IMG/VR virus record: IMGVR_UViG_3300024239_000014
Location: 185,641-249,640 of that record
Reading direction: 5' to 3' (one strand)
Length of the DNA: 64,000 nt
Source: a virus
Below, piece after piece: positions 6,899 to 16,269 of the stretch; position 1 is the stretch's first letter; every line of letters starts with the position of its first letter. The notes under the pieces were generated by a model. The model was given only the letters and a program-made list of their open reading frames with translations, was not told where the DNA came from and ran no database searches. A program made the translations under genes and the position numbers.

Positions 6899-8449
6899 AT
6901 GGACGCTAAGCTTATCCTGCAACAAGCCATTTGCCTGCTGTTTCGCGAATCGCAGCTCGAAAAGCGTCAGTTCACATCAAAAGATTTGGTTAAGGAAATA
7001 GTCGCTACCATCCGTGTTCCTGAACAGATGATGGATGGCGATCGATTCCGCGAAACGATATTGGCGCTGCGCACAACGGCTCTTTACCTGGCAGACCTGC
7101 CGGAGGGGCAAGAGCTCGCCCGCGACATGCTGCTTCAGCGCTTGCGCTTAAACGTAGGGTACGACACCAACCTCTACCATGCCTTTGAGCAGGGTTTGGT
7201 GGATCTTTCCTCACAAGAAGAGATCAAAAAACACATTCTGCGTTACCGTGACGACTTACGCTCTTATCAACGTTCGTTGAAAATCAAAGATGTAGTCAAA
7301 CGACATAACGCCAAAGTTAACTTTCCGCAAGGTGATATCAACTGGGGTTCTGTCGTCGATGAACTGATGGACGAACTCGAGCCACTGCGTAATGGGTCTC
7401 TTGGGGTTTCACCTGAGTGGCTGGTCGACGATATCGACCTGGATGACCTGGATGCGTTGCAAGGAGCGATTGAACGCTCGCTGGAAGAAAACAACACTGA
7501 TGGGATGCTCAGAAGCGGTTGGCAGGGCTGTAACCGCATGTTGGGTCCGGACACCTATTACCGGCGCGGCGATATGGTTGTCGTGGGAGCCCTGCAGCAC
7601 AACTTTAAAACAGGTTGGGTGGTCAACCATCTGAAGCATTTTGCGCTGTACAACAAACCGTACATGCGTGACCCGTCCAAGAAACCTTTGTTGGTTTTGC
7701 TTAGTACCGAGAACAGCGTAAAAGATAACCTGCTGTCTCTGTACATTTCCTTGAAGGAAAACGAAACCGGTGAGCCGTGTGATGTGAAGAACATCTCCGC
7801 AGAAGAAGTGGCCAAGTATGTCACCACTCGTTTGCGTGAAAATGGTTATCACATCAAGATGCAACGGGTTAACCCGTCTGACTTTACTTATCGCGATTTG
7901 TTTGACCTGGTACTGAAGTGGGAAGCACAAGGGTTTGAAATTCATGCTCTGCTGATGGATTACCTGAACATGATTTCCAAGAAAGGGTGTACGCAAGGAC
8001 CCATCGGTTCTGATATTCGTGACTTGTTCCGTCGAGTCCGTAACTTCATGAACCCGCGAGGTATCTTGTTTATGACCCCACATCAGTTAGCGTCTGACGC
8101 AAAACAGCTGCTGCGTTCTGGTGTGACACCTGAAAACTTTGTCAAAGAGATTGCGAATAAAGGGTATTGGGACGGTTGTCGAGTGATTGACCAAGAAGTG
8201 GATTTGGAAATCTACATCCACAAAGTCGTGACCGGTAAAGGTTCATTCCTAACGGTACAACGCGGTAAGCACCGTAAACCAACGCTGACCCCTGAGAAAG
8301 ACCAGTTCTTTGTCCTCCCCTTCCACCAAGTCGGCGCACTGCGTGACGACGTTCTGGGTGCCGATACGACGTTGAAGAAAGTCGGTGGCAAACCAGTGGC
8401 TGAAGGCGGCGATGCAGATTGGTACGACGGATTTGACGTCGCAGCCTAA
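6899..8449 (+). CDS. DnaB-like replicative helicase (SF4, RecA fold)
   Basis: 516 residues from ATG 6899 (MDAKLILQQA), preceded by AAAGG. The N-terminal ~200 residues are helical. A RecA-like motor follows: the Walker A region GALQHNFKTGW (residues 230-240) has the Lys-Thr pair at 237-238 but F where family members usually have G. A Walker B-like ALLMDYLNMI strand lies near residue 346, and a DnaB H4-like stretch, SDIRDLFRRVRNF, follows. A Q-containing MTPHQL segment also matches DnaB helicases. The role would be unwinding DNA at the phage fork. It stands alone on the plus strand, convergent with the next gene, and ends at a symmetrical terminator. Confidence 0.8.
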   Translation: MDAKLILQQAICLLFRESQLEKRQFTSKDLVKEIVATIRVPEQMMDGDRFRETILALRTTALYLADLPEGQELARDMLLQRLRLNVGYDTNLYHAFEQGLVDLSSQEEIKKHILRYRDDLRSYQRSLKIKDVVKRHNAKVNFPQGDINWGSVVDELMDELEPLRNGSLGVSPEWLVDDIDLDDLDALQGAIERSLEENNTDGMLRSGWQGCNRMLGPDTYYRRGDMVVVGALQHNFKTGWVVNHLKHFALYNKPYMRDPSKKPLLVLLSTENSVKDNLLSLYISLKENETGEPCDVKNISAEEVAKYVTTRLRENGYHIKMQRVNPSDFTYRDLFDLVLKWEAQGFEIHALLMDYLNMISKKGCTQGPIGSDIRDLFRRVRNFMNPRGILFMTPHQLASDAKQLLRSGVTPENFVKEIANKGYWDGCRVIDQEVDLEIYIHKVVTGKGSFLTVQRGKHRKPTLTPEKDQFFVLPFHQVGALRDDVLGADTTLKKVGGKPVAEGGDADWYDGFDVAA

Positions 8450-8460
8450 ATAACATTTAG

Positions 8461-8500
8461 GGCATAGCAGGAGGAGGGGAATTTCCCCTCCTCCTATGCC
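8461..8500. terminator. Bidirectional terminator between convergent genes
   Basis: GGCATAGCAGGAGGAGGGGA and its near-complement TTTCCCCTCCTCCTATGCC form a long symmetrical stem between the plus-strand helicase and a minus-strand gene. The outer arms are GGCATA/TATGCC, the signature seen at many other terminators here. Confidence 0.85.
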
Positions 8501-8502
8501 GT

Positions 8503-9132
8503 TTAGCTATATCGCACTTTCACGAGGTGACTGTCACCAAGCATGGCTTCGACAAACTTTGGGCGTTTACGATCAGCCAGGTTGGAATGCGCCATAATCG
8601 CCATTGCTTTATCAGCAAGGGCCTGGAAGTCCCATCGATCAGACGATAGCGAGCGGACTTGAAAGGTGTTATGGAGCTCACGGGTAACCATGACATTGAG
8701 CCGGTGTCGCCAGGGGCAACAGTCGAACACGGCATGATCACCTACGGTCAAACGGTGATTGCGGGACGTATAGTACCCGATTAACTTACCGTACTCTTCG
8801 GTGTAGTACCCAAAAGACAAAGCGCAGCGTTCAATGACGTTGAGCTCTGCCTTAAAGGTAGAGAGTCGGTCGAGGATATGTTGCAGAGAGCCTGCACGTT
8901 GGGTAATCAAAAAGGTAAACAGGACATTATTGTCCGGGTCAAATATCACGAGGTAGTCACACTCCTTGCGAGTGTAGGTGGTATTGGCGTTGGTCGGGAA
9001 GTGGGATACAGCCAACGAATGTTGGCCATACCGACGAATCGTCGGAAGGAGTCGTTTGACAAGGCTTTCCGTGGTCAGCCGGAAAAACAATGCCGTAAAC
9101 GACCGACAGCAATCGGCCAGGAAATACATCAT
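8503..9132 (-). CDS. Hypothetical protein (209 aa)
   Basis: ATG 9132 (MMYFLADCCR) with GAGGAGGACGAGTA upstream. The N-terminal ~25 residues are moderately hydrophobic, followed by R/K-rich and mixed alpha/beta sequence including LVIFDPDNNVLFTFLI. Cysteines at several positions form no obvious zinc motif. No family recognised; phage-specific. Confidence 0.7.
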   Translation of the reverse strand: MMYFLADCCRSFTALFFRLTTESLVKRLLPTIRRYGQHSLAVSHFPTNANTTYTRKECDYLVIFDPDNNVLFTFLITQRAGSLQHILDRLSTFKAELNVIERCALSFGYYTEEYGKLIGYYTSRNHRLTVGDHAVFDCCPWRHRLNVMVTRELHNTFQVRSLSSDRWDFQALADKAMAIMAHSNLADRKRPKFVEAMLGDSHLVKVRYS

Positions 9133-9181
9133 TACTCGTCCTCCTCAGGGCGACCCATTACAGACTCGTTGTAAAACGCGC

Positions 9182-9250
9182 TCAAACGGGCGCTACAGCA
9201 TCCGATGCCGTATCCACGACGACAGCTACTGCCAGCAGCTCGAAAGCCAC
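9182..9250 (-). other. Leader region with a possible 22-residue ORF
   Basis: The 175-base gap between genes (9133-9307) holds a short minus-strand frame from GTG 9250 (VAFELLAVAVVVDTASDAVA...) with GGAG eight bases upstream. Its hydrophobic middle could be a mini membrane peptide, but a GTG start and 22 codons are weak evidence. Nothing else is seen in the gap apart from the hairpin at 9289-9306. Confidence 0.25.
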
Positions 9251-9288
9251 TAGCGGTGCTCCTGCTGTACCATACGATTCGGCATAAA

Positions 9289-9306
9289 GGAGCCCCGAAG
9301 GGCTCC
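9289..9306 (-). terminator. Terminator of the 9308-9712 gene
   Basis: GGAGCCC-TTCG-GGGCTCC on the minus strand, followed by TTTATGCCG, two bases after the stop codon. Confidence 0.8.
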
Positions 9307-9307
9307 A

Positions 9308-9712
9308 CTAAACAAACGACCGAGTCATTAACTGAATCGCAATCCCACGTTCTTCCACCACCATCATGGATACCGAGGTAATCGGTATTCCTTTCACGAG
9401 GTCCTTAGCAATGGCCAGCAAAGTTAACCACCATGCTAAAATTGGATGAGTTGGGCGACTGTTTTCACGCCAATGCCAGAGCAACTGACCTGCCAGTCCA
9501 ACCATGTCCTCGTCGGGATGAGTGTTGGACAAATCAGGTAGTTCGATAAAAACATCCGTGATCTTCTTGCTGCCATCGTTGACGACTGCTAAACGAACGT
9601 CCTTAAACTCCGGGTTAGTGCCGATCTGACTAACGTCACCCGATAACCGCTCAATAAATGCTGGGCGATTAAGAGAGTTATCTTCCGGACCGAAGTAAAG
9701 CACATACTTCAT
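9308..9712 (-). CDS. Hypothetical protein (134 aa)
   Basis: ATG 9712 (MKYVLYFGPE) overlaps the stop of an 18-codon leader ORF in an ATGA arrangement. The sequence has a beta-rich first half and a helical, W-rich segment (LLWHWRENSR...ILAWWLTLL), then a final beta region. There is no classical membrane span and no recognised family. It ends directly at a TTCG hairpin terminator. Confidence 0.65.
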   Translation of the reverse strand: MKYVLYFGPEDNSLNRPAFIERLSGDVSQIGTNPEFKDVRLAVVNDGSKKITDVFIELPDLSNTHPDEDMVGLAGQLLWHWRENSRPTHPILAWWLTLLAIAKDLVKGIPITSVSMMVVEERGIAIQLMTRSFV

Positions 9713-9765
9713 TTCGGTTTCACCGGAAATGGTGTCGTTGCGATTGGGTGATATTTGATAACCAT
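9709..9765 (-). CDS. Possible 18-residue leader peptide
   Basis: ATG 9765 is preceded by AAGGAGTGGTCTAAC, a stronger ribosome site than that of the next gene. It reads MVIKYHPIATTPFPVKPK and stops by ATGA overlap with the start at 9712. This is the usual geometry of translational coupling. It may serve only to load ribosomes. Confidence 0.4.
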   Translation of the reverse strand: MVIKYHPIATTPFPVKPK

Positions 9766-9828
9766 GTTAGACCACTCCTTGTTGGGCAGATTATCTGCAT
9801 TCACATCTTAGTCACTGCCGTAATAATA

Positions 9829-9850
9829 GACGGAGGGATGCCCCTCCGTC
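9829..9850 (-). terminator. Terminator of the 9861-11216 gene
   Basis: GACGGAGGGG-CATC-CCTCCGTC on the minus strand, preceded by CCGGCATAGA just after the stop codon (the GGCATA signature) and followed by TATTATTACG. Confidence 0.8.
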
Positions 9851-9860
9851 TCTATGCCGG

Positions 9861-11216
9861 TTAGTTATCAACTTCTGTGCGCATCACAAAGACCGACAAT
9901 ACCACCGTCGTCTGGTGCTTCACCGATCGGGCCATTGTCCCAGCTGCGATTGACACAGATTCCGCGGACAATAAACAACCGTCTATTTGCCGGATGGTTT
10001 CACCGTGCATGTAGAGGAGTCGTACCGGCATACCTGGATGTAAACACCCGATATAACCGTTTTCCCACACCGTCTGAACAACAGATCCGCGGCGTTTAGC
10101 CAAGGCCGTGAGTTCTTCACAGTGGTTATCAGTTACACGGTGGCCAGACACTGGCGTGTAGTGGAGGTTAGTTGGTGACTTGTCGGCTAGGTATTCGTTG
10201 CCGTTCTTACTGCGGTCAATAAAAGCCTTATTTCCCTTGACCTCAGCAAAGCCCTCAAAAACTGTCTTAGAGCGCACGTACCGCGTACCGCTACCCTGGT
10301 TCAACTGATCACGTTCAGAACGATCTACGTGCTTCGTATCGCCCGTAGCGATGATGTAAACGTGACCTCCATCAATTTTGTATGTTCTCTCTTGGTGAGG
10401 GAACTCTCTTGATGGAATATTGGCGATGGTTAAGGTCCTTTTGGAGTTCTTAAACCGGGTAACATCGTACAACGGAAAGACGTACCAATGCCGTTTGTGG
10501 TAGAACGCACCAAGACCAGTGTTGTAGATCCCACCCACTTTCCGTTGCAGGTACTTAGGGAGATCAACCAATCGAACACCGTGTTCGATGATGACGTGAT
10601 CTCGCACTTCGGTGTTGTCAGGTTTAATGAGATCCACACCCAAGCAAGCAATGTCGGCAGAAACCTTTACTCCTTGCGTAAGGTTTGTCAACAGTGTCCG
10701 CATGACACTGGCGGTCGTCTGTTTTACGTAGACACCGCCGATCAGTTTGGTACGGAGTTGGAACACCACATCGTTTAACAGATCAACGTGATATTCCTGG
10801 AAACTCCCCAGGTCGGCATTTGCTGGATTGGTCTCAGCAATAGAGCTGGCTTGGAGTACTTGGTCGTCTTCGTTCGCCAACACGGCTCGATACTCGTAGG
10901 TTTCAATCGGACGGGTATTACCATCCGACTCACCGACTTCCATGACGTTGGTGAAAGTCATACGCACCCGCAAGTCACGGCGGTTACGATACAACTTATT
11001 CCGATAAAGAGCACCGGATAACATAAAACTCAACGAGATCTGGGGAGCAAAGAATTCGGCATAATTCGCGTTAACACGAAACTGCGTAACCTGGTCGGCT
11101 TTTATTTCTTCGCCATTAACCAGGAAAATGGCTTCCCACCGACCAATGGTACCATTACCGCCACGGGCAATGATCTCCTTGATCTCCTGGTACAACGAGC
11201 TGGTTTTGATGGCCAC
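9861..11216 (-). CDS. Virion/baseplate protein, possible hub component (451 aa)
   Basis: ATG 11216 (MAIKTSSLYQ), preceded by CGGACTCC-type sequence with GGAGTCC upstream. It is beta-rich throughout, with an early GRWEAIFLVNGEEI segment and strands separated by charged turns. This is the look of tail hub/gpD-like structural proteins. It is last in a four-gene minus-strand run (14780 to 9861) with very short gaps. The placement as baseplate hub is inference from size, beta content and neighbours; no motif proves it. Confidence 0.6.
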   Translation of the reverse strand: MAIKTSSLYQEIKEIIARGGNGTIGRWEAIFLVNGEEIKADQVTQFRVNANYAEFFAPQISLSFMLSGALYRNKLYRNRRDLRVRMTFTNVMEVGESDGNTRPIETYEYRAVLANEDDQVLQASSIAETNPANADLGSFQEYHVDLLNDVVFQLRTKLIGGVYVKQTTASVMRTLLTNLTQGVKVSADIACLGVDLIKPDNTEVRDHVIIEHGVRLVDLPKYLQRKVGGIYNTGLGAFYHKRHWYVFPLYDVTRFKNSKRTLTIANIPSREFPHQERTYKIDGGHVYIIATGDTKHVDRSERDQLNQGSGTRYVRSKTVFEGFAEVKGNKAFIDRSKNGNEYLADKSPTNLHYTPVSGHRVTDNHCEELTALAKRRGSVVQTVWENGYIGCLHPGMPVRLLYMHGETIRQIDGCLLSAESVSIAAGTMARSVKHQTTVVLSVFVMRTEVDN

Positions 11217-11228
11217 AGCGGACTCCTA

Positions 11229-11798
11229 TCACGACCGCCATTCACGATGACGATGACTGAGGTTGGCGATCTGATCGGACAGCGGCGAATGCTGCGACTG
11301 ACGGATGTTATCGGCCACAGTCTGCTGCCGCACGGTAGGTGGAAGGGCCGATTGAGAAATGAACGAAAAGATCGAATTCGTTTCGCCTTTGCGCGACTCA
11401 GCAATCAAGCCACGGGCCATGAGGTACAATCGATCTGCCAGCGCATCAAGCATTCGGAGGTCGTCGAGCGGCGGTTCACGAACACTGAGCGGGTTTCTGG
11501 CTTCTCTCAACCAGTCATCCAAATGCTCTTTGATGATGTCGTACATCCTCACCGAATCGCGAATGTCGTACAGCTCAATTTTTACCCCCTCGGCGTGCCA
11601 GCGGGCAATCTTGCTGATGGTGGTGGTGTGTTCGCACATCTCCGCAGCACATTCACGGTCCAGATCACGAAACCCTGAAATGGCAACACCGACTTTTTCG
11701 ATTTCACCTTCCAGGTAAGTCGCATACTGCGGGACGCGCACACGGAACGGGTAATGGAACAACTTGTAAGCGGCGTTGTGTGGTTGGTTAACAGTCAT
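11229..11798 (-). CDS. Virion-associated hypothetical protein (189 aa)
   Basis: ATG 11798 (MTVNQPHNAAYK) lies three bases after the upstream stop. It is mostly helical with a basic C-terminus (NLSHRHREWRS) and no membrane span. Being sandwiched between two structural-looking proteins suggests a tail or baseplate role. No family recognised. Confidence 0.65.
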   Translation of the reverse strand: MTVNQPHNAAYKLFHYPFRVRVPQYATYLEGEIEKVGVAISGFRDLDRECAAEMCEHTTTISKIARWHAEGVKIELYDIRDSVRMYDIIKEHLDDWLREARNPLSVREPPLDDLRMLDALADRLYLMARGLIAESRKGETNSIFSFISQSALPPTVRQQTVADNIRQSQHSPLSDQIANLSHRHREWRS

Positions 11799-11800
11799 GG

Positions 11801-13177
11801 TTACACTCGCTTCATCGCTGCATTAAGAAGTAATACCAGCACAGGGATGTAATAGAAACGCTCCATCAAGCCCCAGTTAGGGACATCGTTGATCAAGCGA
11901 ATCAATACATCCGTATCCAGCTCCATCTTTTCCAGATAGCGCCAGGTCTGATATTCCAGATGTGATTGGCCGTACGTGGACTTGGTGTAGAACCGTTCGG
12001 ACAATACGTAGAAGTCATCGCACCCGACAGGGTGGATCAACGGGACGGTGATTTGATCTGGTGGGATGTCACCGGTGCCGTTTAAGATTCGGTTGCGGAT
12101 GGCGTAGGTCAGTTCGATAGCCTCGATCTCGGGTTCGCTGTAAGGGCTTACCAAACGCTCGTGTGTTATCGCTACATCGCGACCATCAACCGATAACCCT
12201 CGGTTTTTCGGAAAGAGTGTGCGCTCAATGGCCGAAAACCGCAAGCCTCGGAAATACGCTCTCGCTGGTAACTGGCTCACCGATACCGTATCAAACTCAC
12301 GCTCCAACTGATCGATGAGGACAGCATCACCACGAATCAGACATTGCCACAGCGTCAGGACTTCAAAGCCCTGGTCTCCGCCAGGAACGTAGTGCTTGAT
12401 TCGTTTATCCGCAGGTTGGGTCTGGTAAGGGAACCAGTAATCCAGAATGTCCATCATAAACGGGTCGTACGTTTTCTTGTGCTGACGTGGCACCAAGAAG
12501 GTCTTGGTTGCAGCATCGTAACACTGGGCCATGTATCGAACCCGGAGGTCCTCGATGGCTTTCCCCATGACCAAGATGGCATTATGCTCACCTTCGATCA
12601 CGATGGGGTTCTGGCCGCTGATGACAAACTCGCGGTGGAAGTAAGTCGTCTTAACCGTTTTACGTTCGAGATCGACTTTACGTTCTTCCGTCAGGTAATC
12701 CACGACCTGATACTGAATTGCATAAGTCGTATCCCGAAAGATATTCTTCTGTTCGACTTCGGTCACTTCGAACACAGCGCGACGCCCATCGCCAATGTCG
12801 GCAATGAACATATCGCCTTTGTTGGGACGGAACGATGGATAAATCGTACCACCGCCTGACAGTTTGGATTCTGACGTCTCAGCTTCAAATGACGACGTCA
12901 GCGGGTCCGTTACTTTCAGCTCAAACCCGTTGATGACTTGGTACTGCTGCTCAATCGGAGCACGATCGGGCTGTTGGGCAGACACCTCATTATCAGTGGT
13001 CAGCAGCTGGCGGTAGTAGGTTACAATCCAACTACTCCCTTCCACATAAACCAGCATTTGCGATACTGCAGTTTTCTGCGCATCAACAGGCAGGCCTTTG
13101 TAGGGCGTCTTAGATGTGTAAATCGGTTTCTTCTCTTCAGCCACGGGTGTGGCTGCCGGTACAAATAGCGGCGGCAT
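11801..13177 (-). CDS. Virion structural protein (458 aa)
   Basis: The start is placed at ATG 13177 (MPPLFVPAAT) behind AAGGGGTTTATT; a longer in-frame extension to 13258 lies within the preceding gene and lacks a ribosome site. The first ~30 residues are proline-rich and probably extended. Then comes a mixed beta domain (VTEVEQKNIFRDTTYAIQYQ). The final residues (YIPVLVLLLNAAMKRV) are hydrophobic. The gene overlaps the leader of its neighbour within a tail/baseplate block. Family not recognised. Confidence 0.65.
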   Translation of the reverse strand: MPPLFVPAATPVAEEKKPIYTSKTPYKGLPVDAQKTAVSQMLVYVEGSSWIVTYYRQLLTTDNEVSAQQPDRAPIEQQYQVINGFELKVTDPLTSSFEAETSESKLSGGGTIYPSFRPNKGDMFIADIGDGRRAVFEVTEVEQKNIFRDTTYAIQYQVVDYLTEERKVDLERKTVKTTYFHREFVISGQNPIVIEGEHNAILVMGKAIEDLRVRYMAQCYDAATKTFLVPRQHKKTYDPFMMDILDYWFPYQTQPADKRIKHYVPGGDQGFEVLTLWQCLIRGDAVLIDQLEREFDTVSVSQLPARAYFRGLRFSAIERTLFPKNRGLSVDGRDVAITHERLVSPYSEPEIEAIELTYAIRNRILNGTGDIPPDQITVPLIHPVGCDDFYVLSERFYTKSTYGQSHLEYQTWRYLEKMELDTDVLIRLINDVPNWGLMERFYYIPVLVLLLNAAMKRV

Positions 13178-13187
13178 AATAAACCCC

Positions 13188-14780
13188 TTATGCACCCGAA
13201 CCCAGTTTTTCGAGGTACGCCAGTTCTTGTGCTGTAATATCCGCCATTCGGCGAGCATCCACAGTAAAGGACATGACGTGCATGCGAATCACTTCGTGTT
13301 TGGTCCGGTAATGTTCGTTCGTGGTTCGAATCCGGCCGATGGCGCGCCAGAACTCATCGCGCGGTAACGATCCGTCAGAGGCCATCGTGGGGAGGTACCC
13401 CCATTCTTCCAAACGAGGCTCGAGCGCAGTCAGGATGGCTAATGCCAAAGCACCTGATTTACGCAGTCGTTCGATAGCATCGGATGTCAAAATCGTCAGG
13501 TTATTTACCAGCGAAACCCTCAGCCGGTAAGTAAACCGCAGTGACATATCAAACGTCGTTCTGACATTCAGGTCGTCGTCAATCGTGATGCTTTCTGGGT
13601 CTACACGATCATCGTTTTGGAACAACTCTACAACAAACGGACTGTCTATCGAAAACCGCATGTAGTTCGGGTTTTCTCGGATGTAAGGTAGCAGCAACGG
13701 ATGGATGTTGTAAGGACCAAGATTGGTCAAATTACAAACATCGCGGCGGTCGTCCGGCGATACCATGATCAGGATCCGGATGATGGTACTCGTTTGATTT
13801 TGACCGAGGACAGGTAGCCAATCGTCGTAGACCGGATAATGCGCGCCACTAATAGGACGCATGTACTCTGGTGCACCCATGGCCACCTTCAGGCGATTGA
13901 ACGCATGCTGGCTAAACGACGGGGCTTCGTACGCACTTTCAGCCCGGTACGCCTCACACTGACGAATCCAATGTTGAGGAATCAACTGGTTGTGCACGAG
14001 CAGTGGGTAATAAAGCGACAGCGAAATGGGCTTATCGTAGTACAGCTTGTAATCTACGGAAACTTCCCAGATCGCACCGTCTTCACCCTTTTCTTCTTTA
14101 GGTGGGGTATCGAAATCAAAGCGCCCCAGAGCATAAGTCTGGAGTTCTTTAATTGCAATTTCCGGATTACCGCCAACCATGTCCGTGAGCGTCGTGGCCT
14201 TAGGCGTAAAACACTTCTTCAAATACGCCTGAATGTCTTCACCGTATTCTGCTTGATTCTCACGCAGCGTGTGGATGTCAGTCAACATCATCACGACTTT
14301 ATCGGGCATGGCGTAGTAGTATTCCAATGAATGGAAACCTGCACCTCGACCTTCTGCCACCTTACGACGCATCAGGTTGCGCCAGCGTTCCGCGCTTACC
14401 TGACTCTCAGCTCGAAACTTCAAGGTGATGGTCATCTCCATCTTGCTGTACAGCGTTTGAATGCGCAGCTCTAATGAAGGATCTTCAAAGATGGATACCG
14501 TTTCAGGCTTGAAGGTCGGCATGTTCAGGAGTTCGTCTTCCGCGTACTCCTCCGCTACCTGGATAAATACCCGGCGCGTTTGTTTAAACCGTGCTGGATC
14601 AAAGTTACCGTTTTCCAACGCGCTGCCGTTCAGTACCGCGGTCTGGGTGGGCCCTTGAAACAGCACATCGGTATCTTTTTCCAGTCCCATCAGCTTACAA
14701 ATGTGTCTGCTGGCTTCGACTGCTACGGGTCGCGTTACACTGGCCCACGTGTCGTCGAGTTCTAAGATCGCGCGAGGCAT
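13188..14780 (-). CDS. Virion structural protein, probable baseplate component (530 aa)
   Basis: ATG 14780 (MPRAILELDD). The product is long and soluble, with alternating helices and strands and no low-complexity regions or membrane spans. A PSFSQHAF-type central segment and a strand-rich region after residue 400 (LNVRTTFDMSLRFTYRLRV) resemble structural rather than enzymatic proteins. It leads the minus-strand run 14780 to 9861. Role inferred from context only. Confidence 0.6.
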   Translation of the reverse strand: MPRAILELDDTWASVTRPVAVEASRHICKLMGLEKDTDVLFQGPTQTAVLNGSALENGNFDPARFKQTRRVFIQVAEEYAEDELLNMPTFKPETVSIFEDPSLELRIQTLYSKMEMTITLKFRAESQVSAERWRNLMRRKVAEGRGAGFHSLEYYYAMPDKVVMMLTDIHTLRENQAEYGEDIQAYLKKCFTPKATTLTDMVGGNPEIAIKELQTYALGRFDFDTPPKEEKGEDGAIWEVSVDYKLYYDKPISLSLYYPLLVHNQLIPQHWIRQCEAYRAESAYEAPSFSQHAFNRLKVAMGAPEYMRPISGAHYPVYDDWLPVLGQNQTSTIIRILIMVSPDDRRDVCNLTNLGPYNIHPLLLPYIRENPNYMRFSIDSPFVVELFQNDDRVDPESITIDDDLNVRTTFDMSLRFTYRLRVSLVNNLTILTSDAIERLRKSGALALAILTALEPRLEEWGYLPTMASDGSLPRDEFWRAIGRIRTTNEHYRTKHEVIRMHVMSFTVDARRMADITAQELAYLEKLGSGA

Positions 14781-14833
14781 AGTGCGCTCCCGTCTTGTTG
14801 ATTTTTAACATTCCATACGATGAACGGCAAAAA

Positions 14834-14855
14834 GGTGGGGGCCGAAGCCCCCACC
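14834..14855 (-). terminator. Strong GC terminator after the 14955-16220 gene
   Basis: GGTGGGGGC-TTCG-GCCCCCACC on the minus strand followed by TTTTTGCC. It lies about 100 bases past the stop codon; the sequence between holds no convincing gene. Confidence 0.85.
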
Positions 14856-14954
14856 CTCAACCAACCACACAATCCAGAGAGAAAGACGTCGCGGTATCGC
14901 CACCAACGATAACACGATTAGACAGGACGGAGAAGACCTGCCTATATCATTACA

Positions 14955-16220
14955 TCACTTCAATCCGCCGGTCAAATTGCGCATAGCCAAACGCAAAACC
15001 GAACGACCCACCTGCGACAGGTAGTTAGCGTACTCAAGCTGAACTTTGGAGGTCCACGATGAATACGTATTGATGAAGTCGACTGCGGTGCGGTAATAGG
15101 TTACCGGTCCTTTACGAGCTTCATCACCACTGCGCATGTTTGCCACTCGCTTGCGAACGGATTCCAATGCCGCCTCAGCACGACGGCTCTGATCAAGCAC
15201 GTCGCTACTGGTGAAGGTTTTTCCTTTAGCAATGACATCAGCCATCGCTGTGGCCATGGCCGCCACCCCTTCAGCAAAGAACGCCGGAATGACCGCTTCG
15301 GTGTCGTACGCCCGCAGTTGTTCGTAAGTGTCAGTAAAGACGATCTTCGAACGCCGGATCTTCTCAGCGGTGATCAGCACATTACCTTGCTGATTGGTAT
15401 CCCAGTTCACTGAAAAGAAACTGTGATTCCAGAGCAACGCTTCTGATGCCTGCACCTTGCCAGTCGGACCTGCATCAAAGCGGGTGTCAGAAGCCACAGC
15501 ACGAAAACAGAGGGCTGCGACAGGATTGGCCACCCCTTGGGTCATGGCGTTGCATGCGGCAATCAGGCTGGCTTCAGGTTTGGCGATATCAAACCCATTG
15601 ATGCTGTCAATGAGTCGTTTACCGACATTCGGCATCTGCTTGCTGTAATGGACAAACAAGGCATCTGCAAAAGTGTTCAGTTTATCAATCGCGTTGGTAA
15701 CGTCAGAATGAGTCGCCGGGAGCTTATTACCTGCTGCGAGGTAGCGAGCTTCAATCCCTAAACGAATTTCGCCTTTAGGGACGAGGTGGGTACGGCGTTT
15801 TGCCGCCTCGGCAGCGCGACGCAGTCCTCGCTCGCAATTCGTAAGCAGGTCCCAGAGTCCGGTAGCTGCTTTACGAATCATTGCCCACAACCGCTTAAGG
15901 CCGTCGATGATCTTCTCGAGAATCATCAGCGCACCGTCAACGAAACCTTCAGCGCTGTAAGACGTCATGACAGCATCGGGATTCAGGCCAGGTTCATCCA
16001 GCCCTACGATCGCCAACATACGTGCCTTATCGGCGCTCAGATCCAAACCTTCCAGCACCAGCGCTACTGCTTCGAGATTGAATGACTTACGCGAGGCTTC
16101 ATCCAAGGTATTGTGCATCTGATCGACGCGTTTAATCTCTTCGGTGGCTTCAGTGGCCTTGTCGACGAGAGCATCTTCTTCCAACACGTCGATGTACGTA
16201 TCAGGATTAAGTTCAGACAT
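14955..16220 (-). CDS. Inner-body (internal head) protein homolog (421 aa)
   Basis: The start is chosen at ATG 16220 (MSELNPDTYIDV) with GAGGACACT upstream; the longer frame reads through a terminator. The acidic N-terminal ~90 residues are probably a propeptide. SYSAEGF around residue 94 is an S-x-E site with G after it, matching the processing motif of phiKZ internal head proteins. It is followed by an amphipathic, tryptophan-containing helix (ILEKIIDGLKRLWAMIRKA) also seen in the neighbours at 16270, 24319 and 25600. Such proteins are packed inside the head or ejected with DNA. Confidence 0.65.
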   Translation of the reverse strand: MSELNPDTYIDVLEEDALVDKATEATEEIKRVDQMHNTLDEASRKSFNLEAVALVLEGLDLSADKARMLAIVGLDEPGLNPDAVMTSYSAEGFVDGALMILEKIIDGLKRLWAMIRKAATGLWDLLTNCERGLRRAAEAAKRRTHLVPKGEIRLGIEARYLAAGNKLPATHSDVTNAIDKLNTFADALFVHYSKQMPNVGKRLIDSINGFDIAKPEASLIAACNAMTQGVANPVAALCFRAVASDTRFDAGPTGKVQASEALLWNHSFFSVNWDTNQQGNVLITAEKIRRSKIVFTDTYEQLRAYDTEAVIPAFFAEGVAAMATAMADVIAKGKTFTSSDVLDQSRRAEAALESVRKRVANMRSGDEARKGPVTYYRTAVDFINTYSSWTSKVQLEYANYLSQVGRSVLRLAMRNLTGGLK

Positions 16221-16236
16221 AGTGTCCTCGCTGACA

Positions 16237-16264
16237 CAGAGGGAGGCCATTAGGCCTCCCTCTG
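16237..16264 (-). terminator. Terminator after the 16270-17499 gene
   Basis: CAGAGGGAGGCC and GGCCTCCCTCTG form a 12-bp stem with a four-base loop, five bases beyond the stop codon. Confidence 0.8.
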
Positions 16265-16269
16265 GTGGA

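Noticed and set aside
7409-8083. A 224-codon minus-strand frame inside the helicase gene
   Set aside because: The helicase frame carries recognisable motifs across this stretch; the opposite frame does not and lacks a start signal.
14856-14954. A short minus-strand frame running through the terminator at 14834-14855
   Set aside because: It starts at GTG without a ribosome site and reads through the GC hairpin, so it is almost certainly non-coding.
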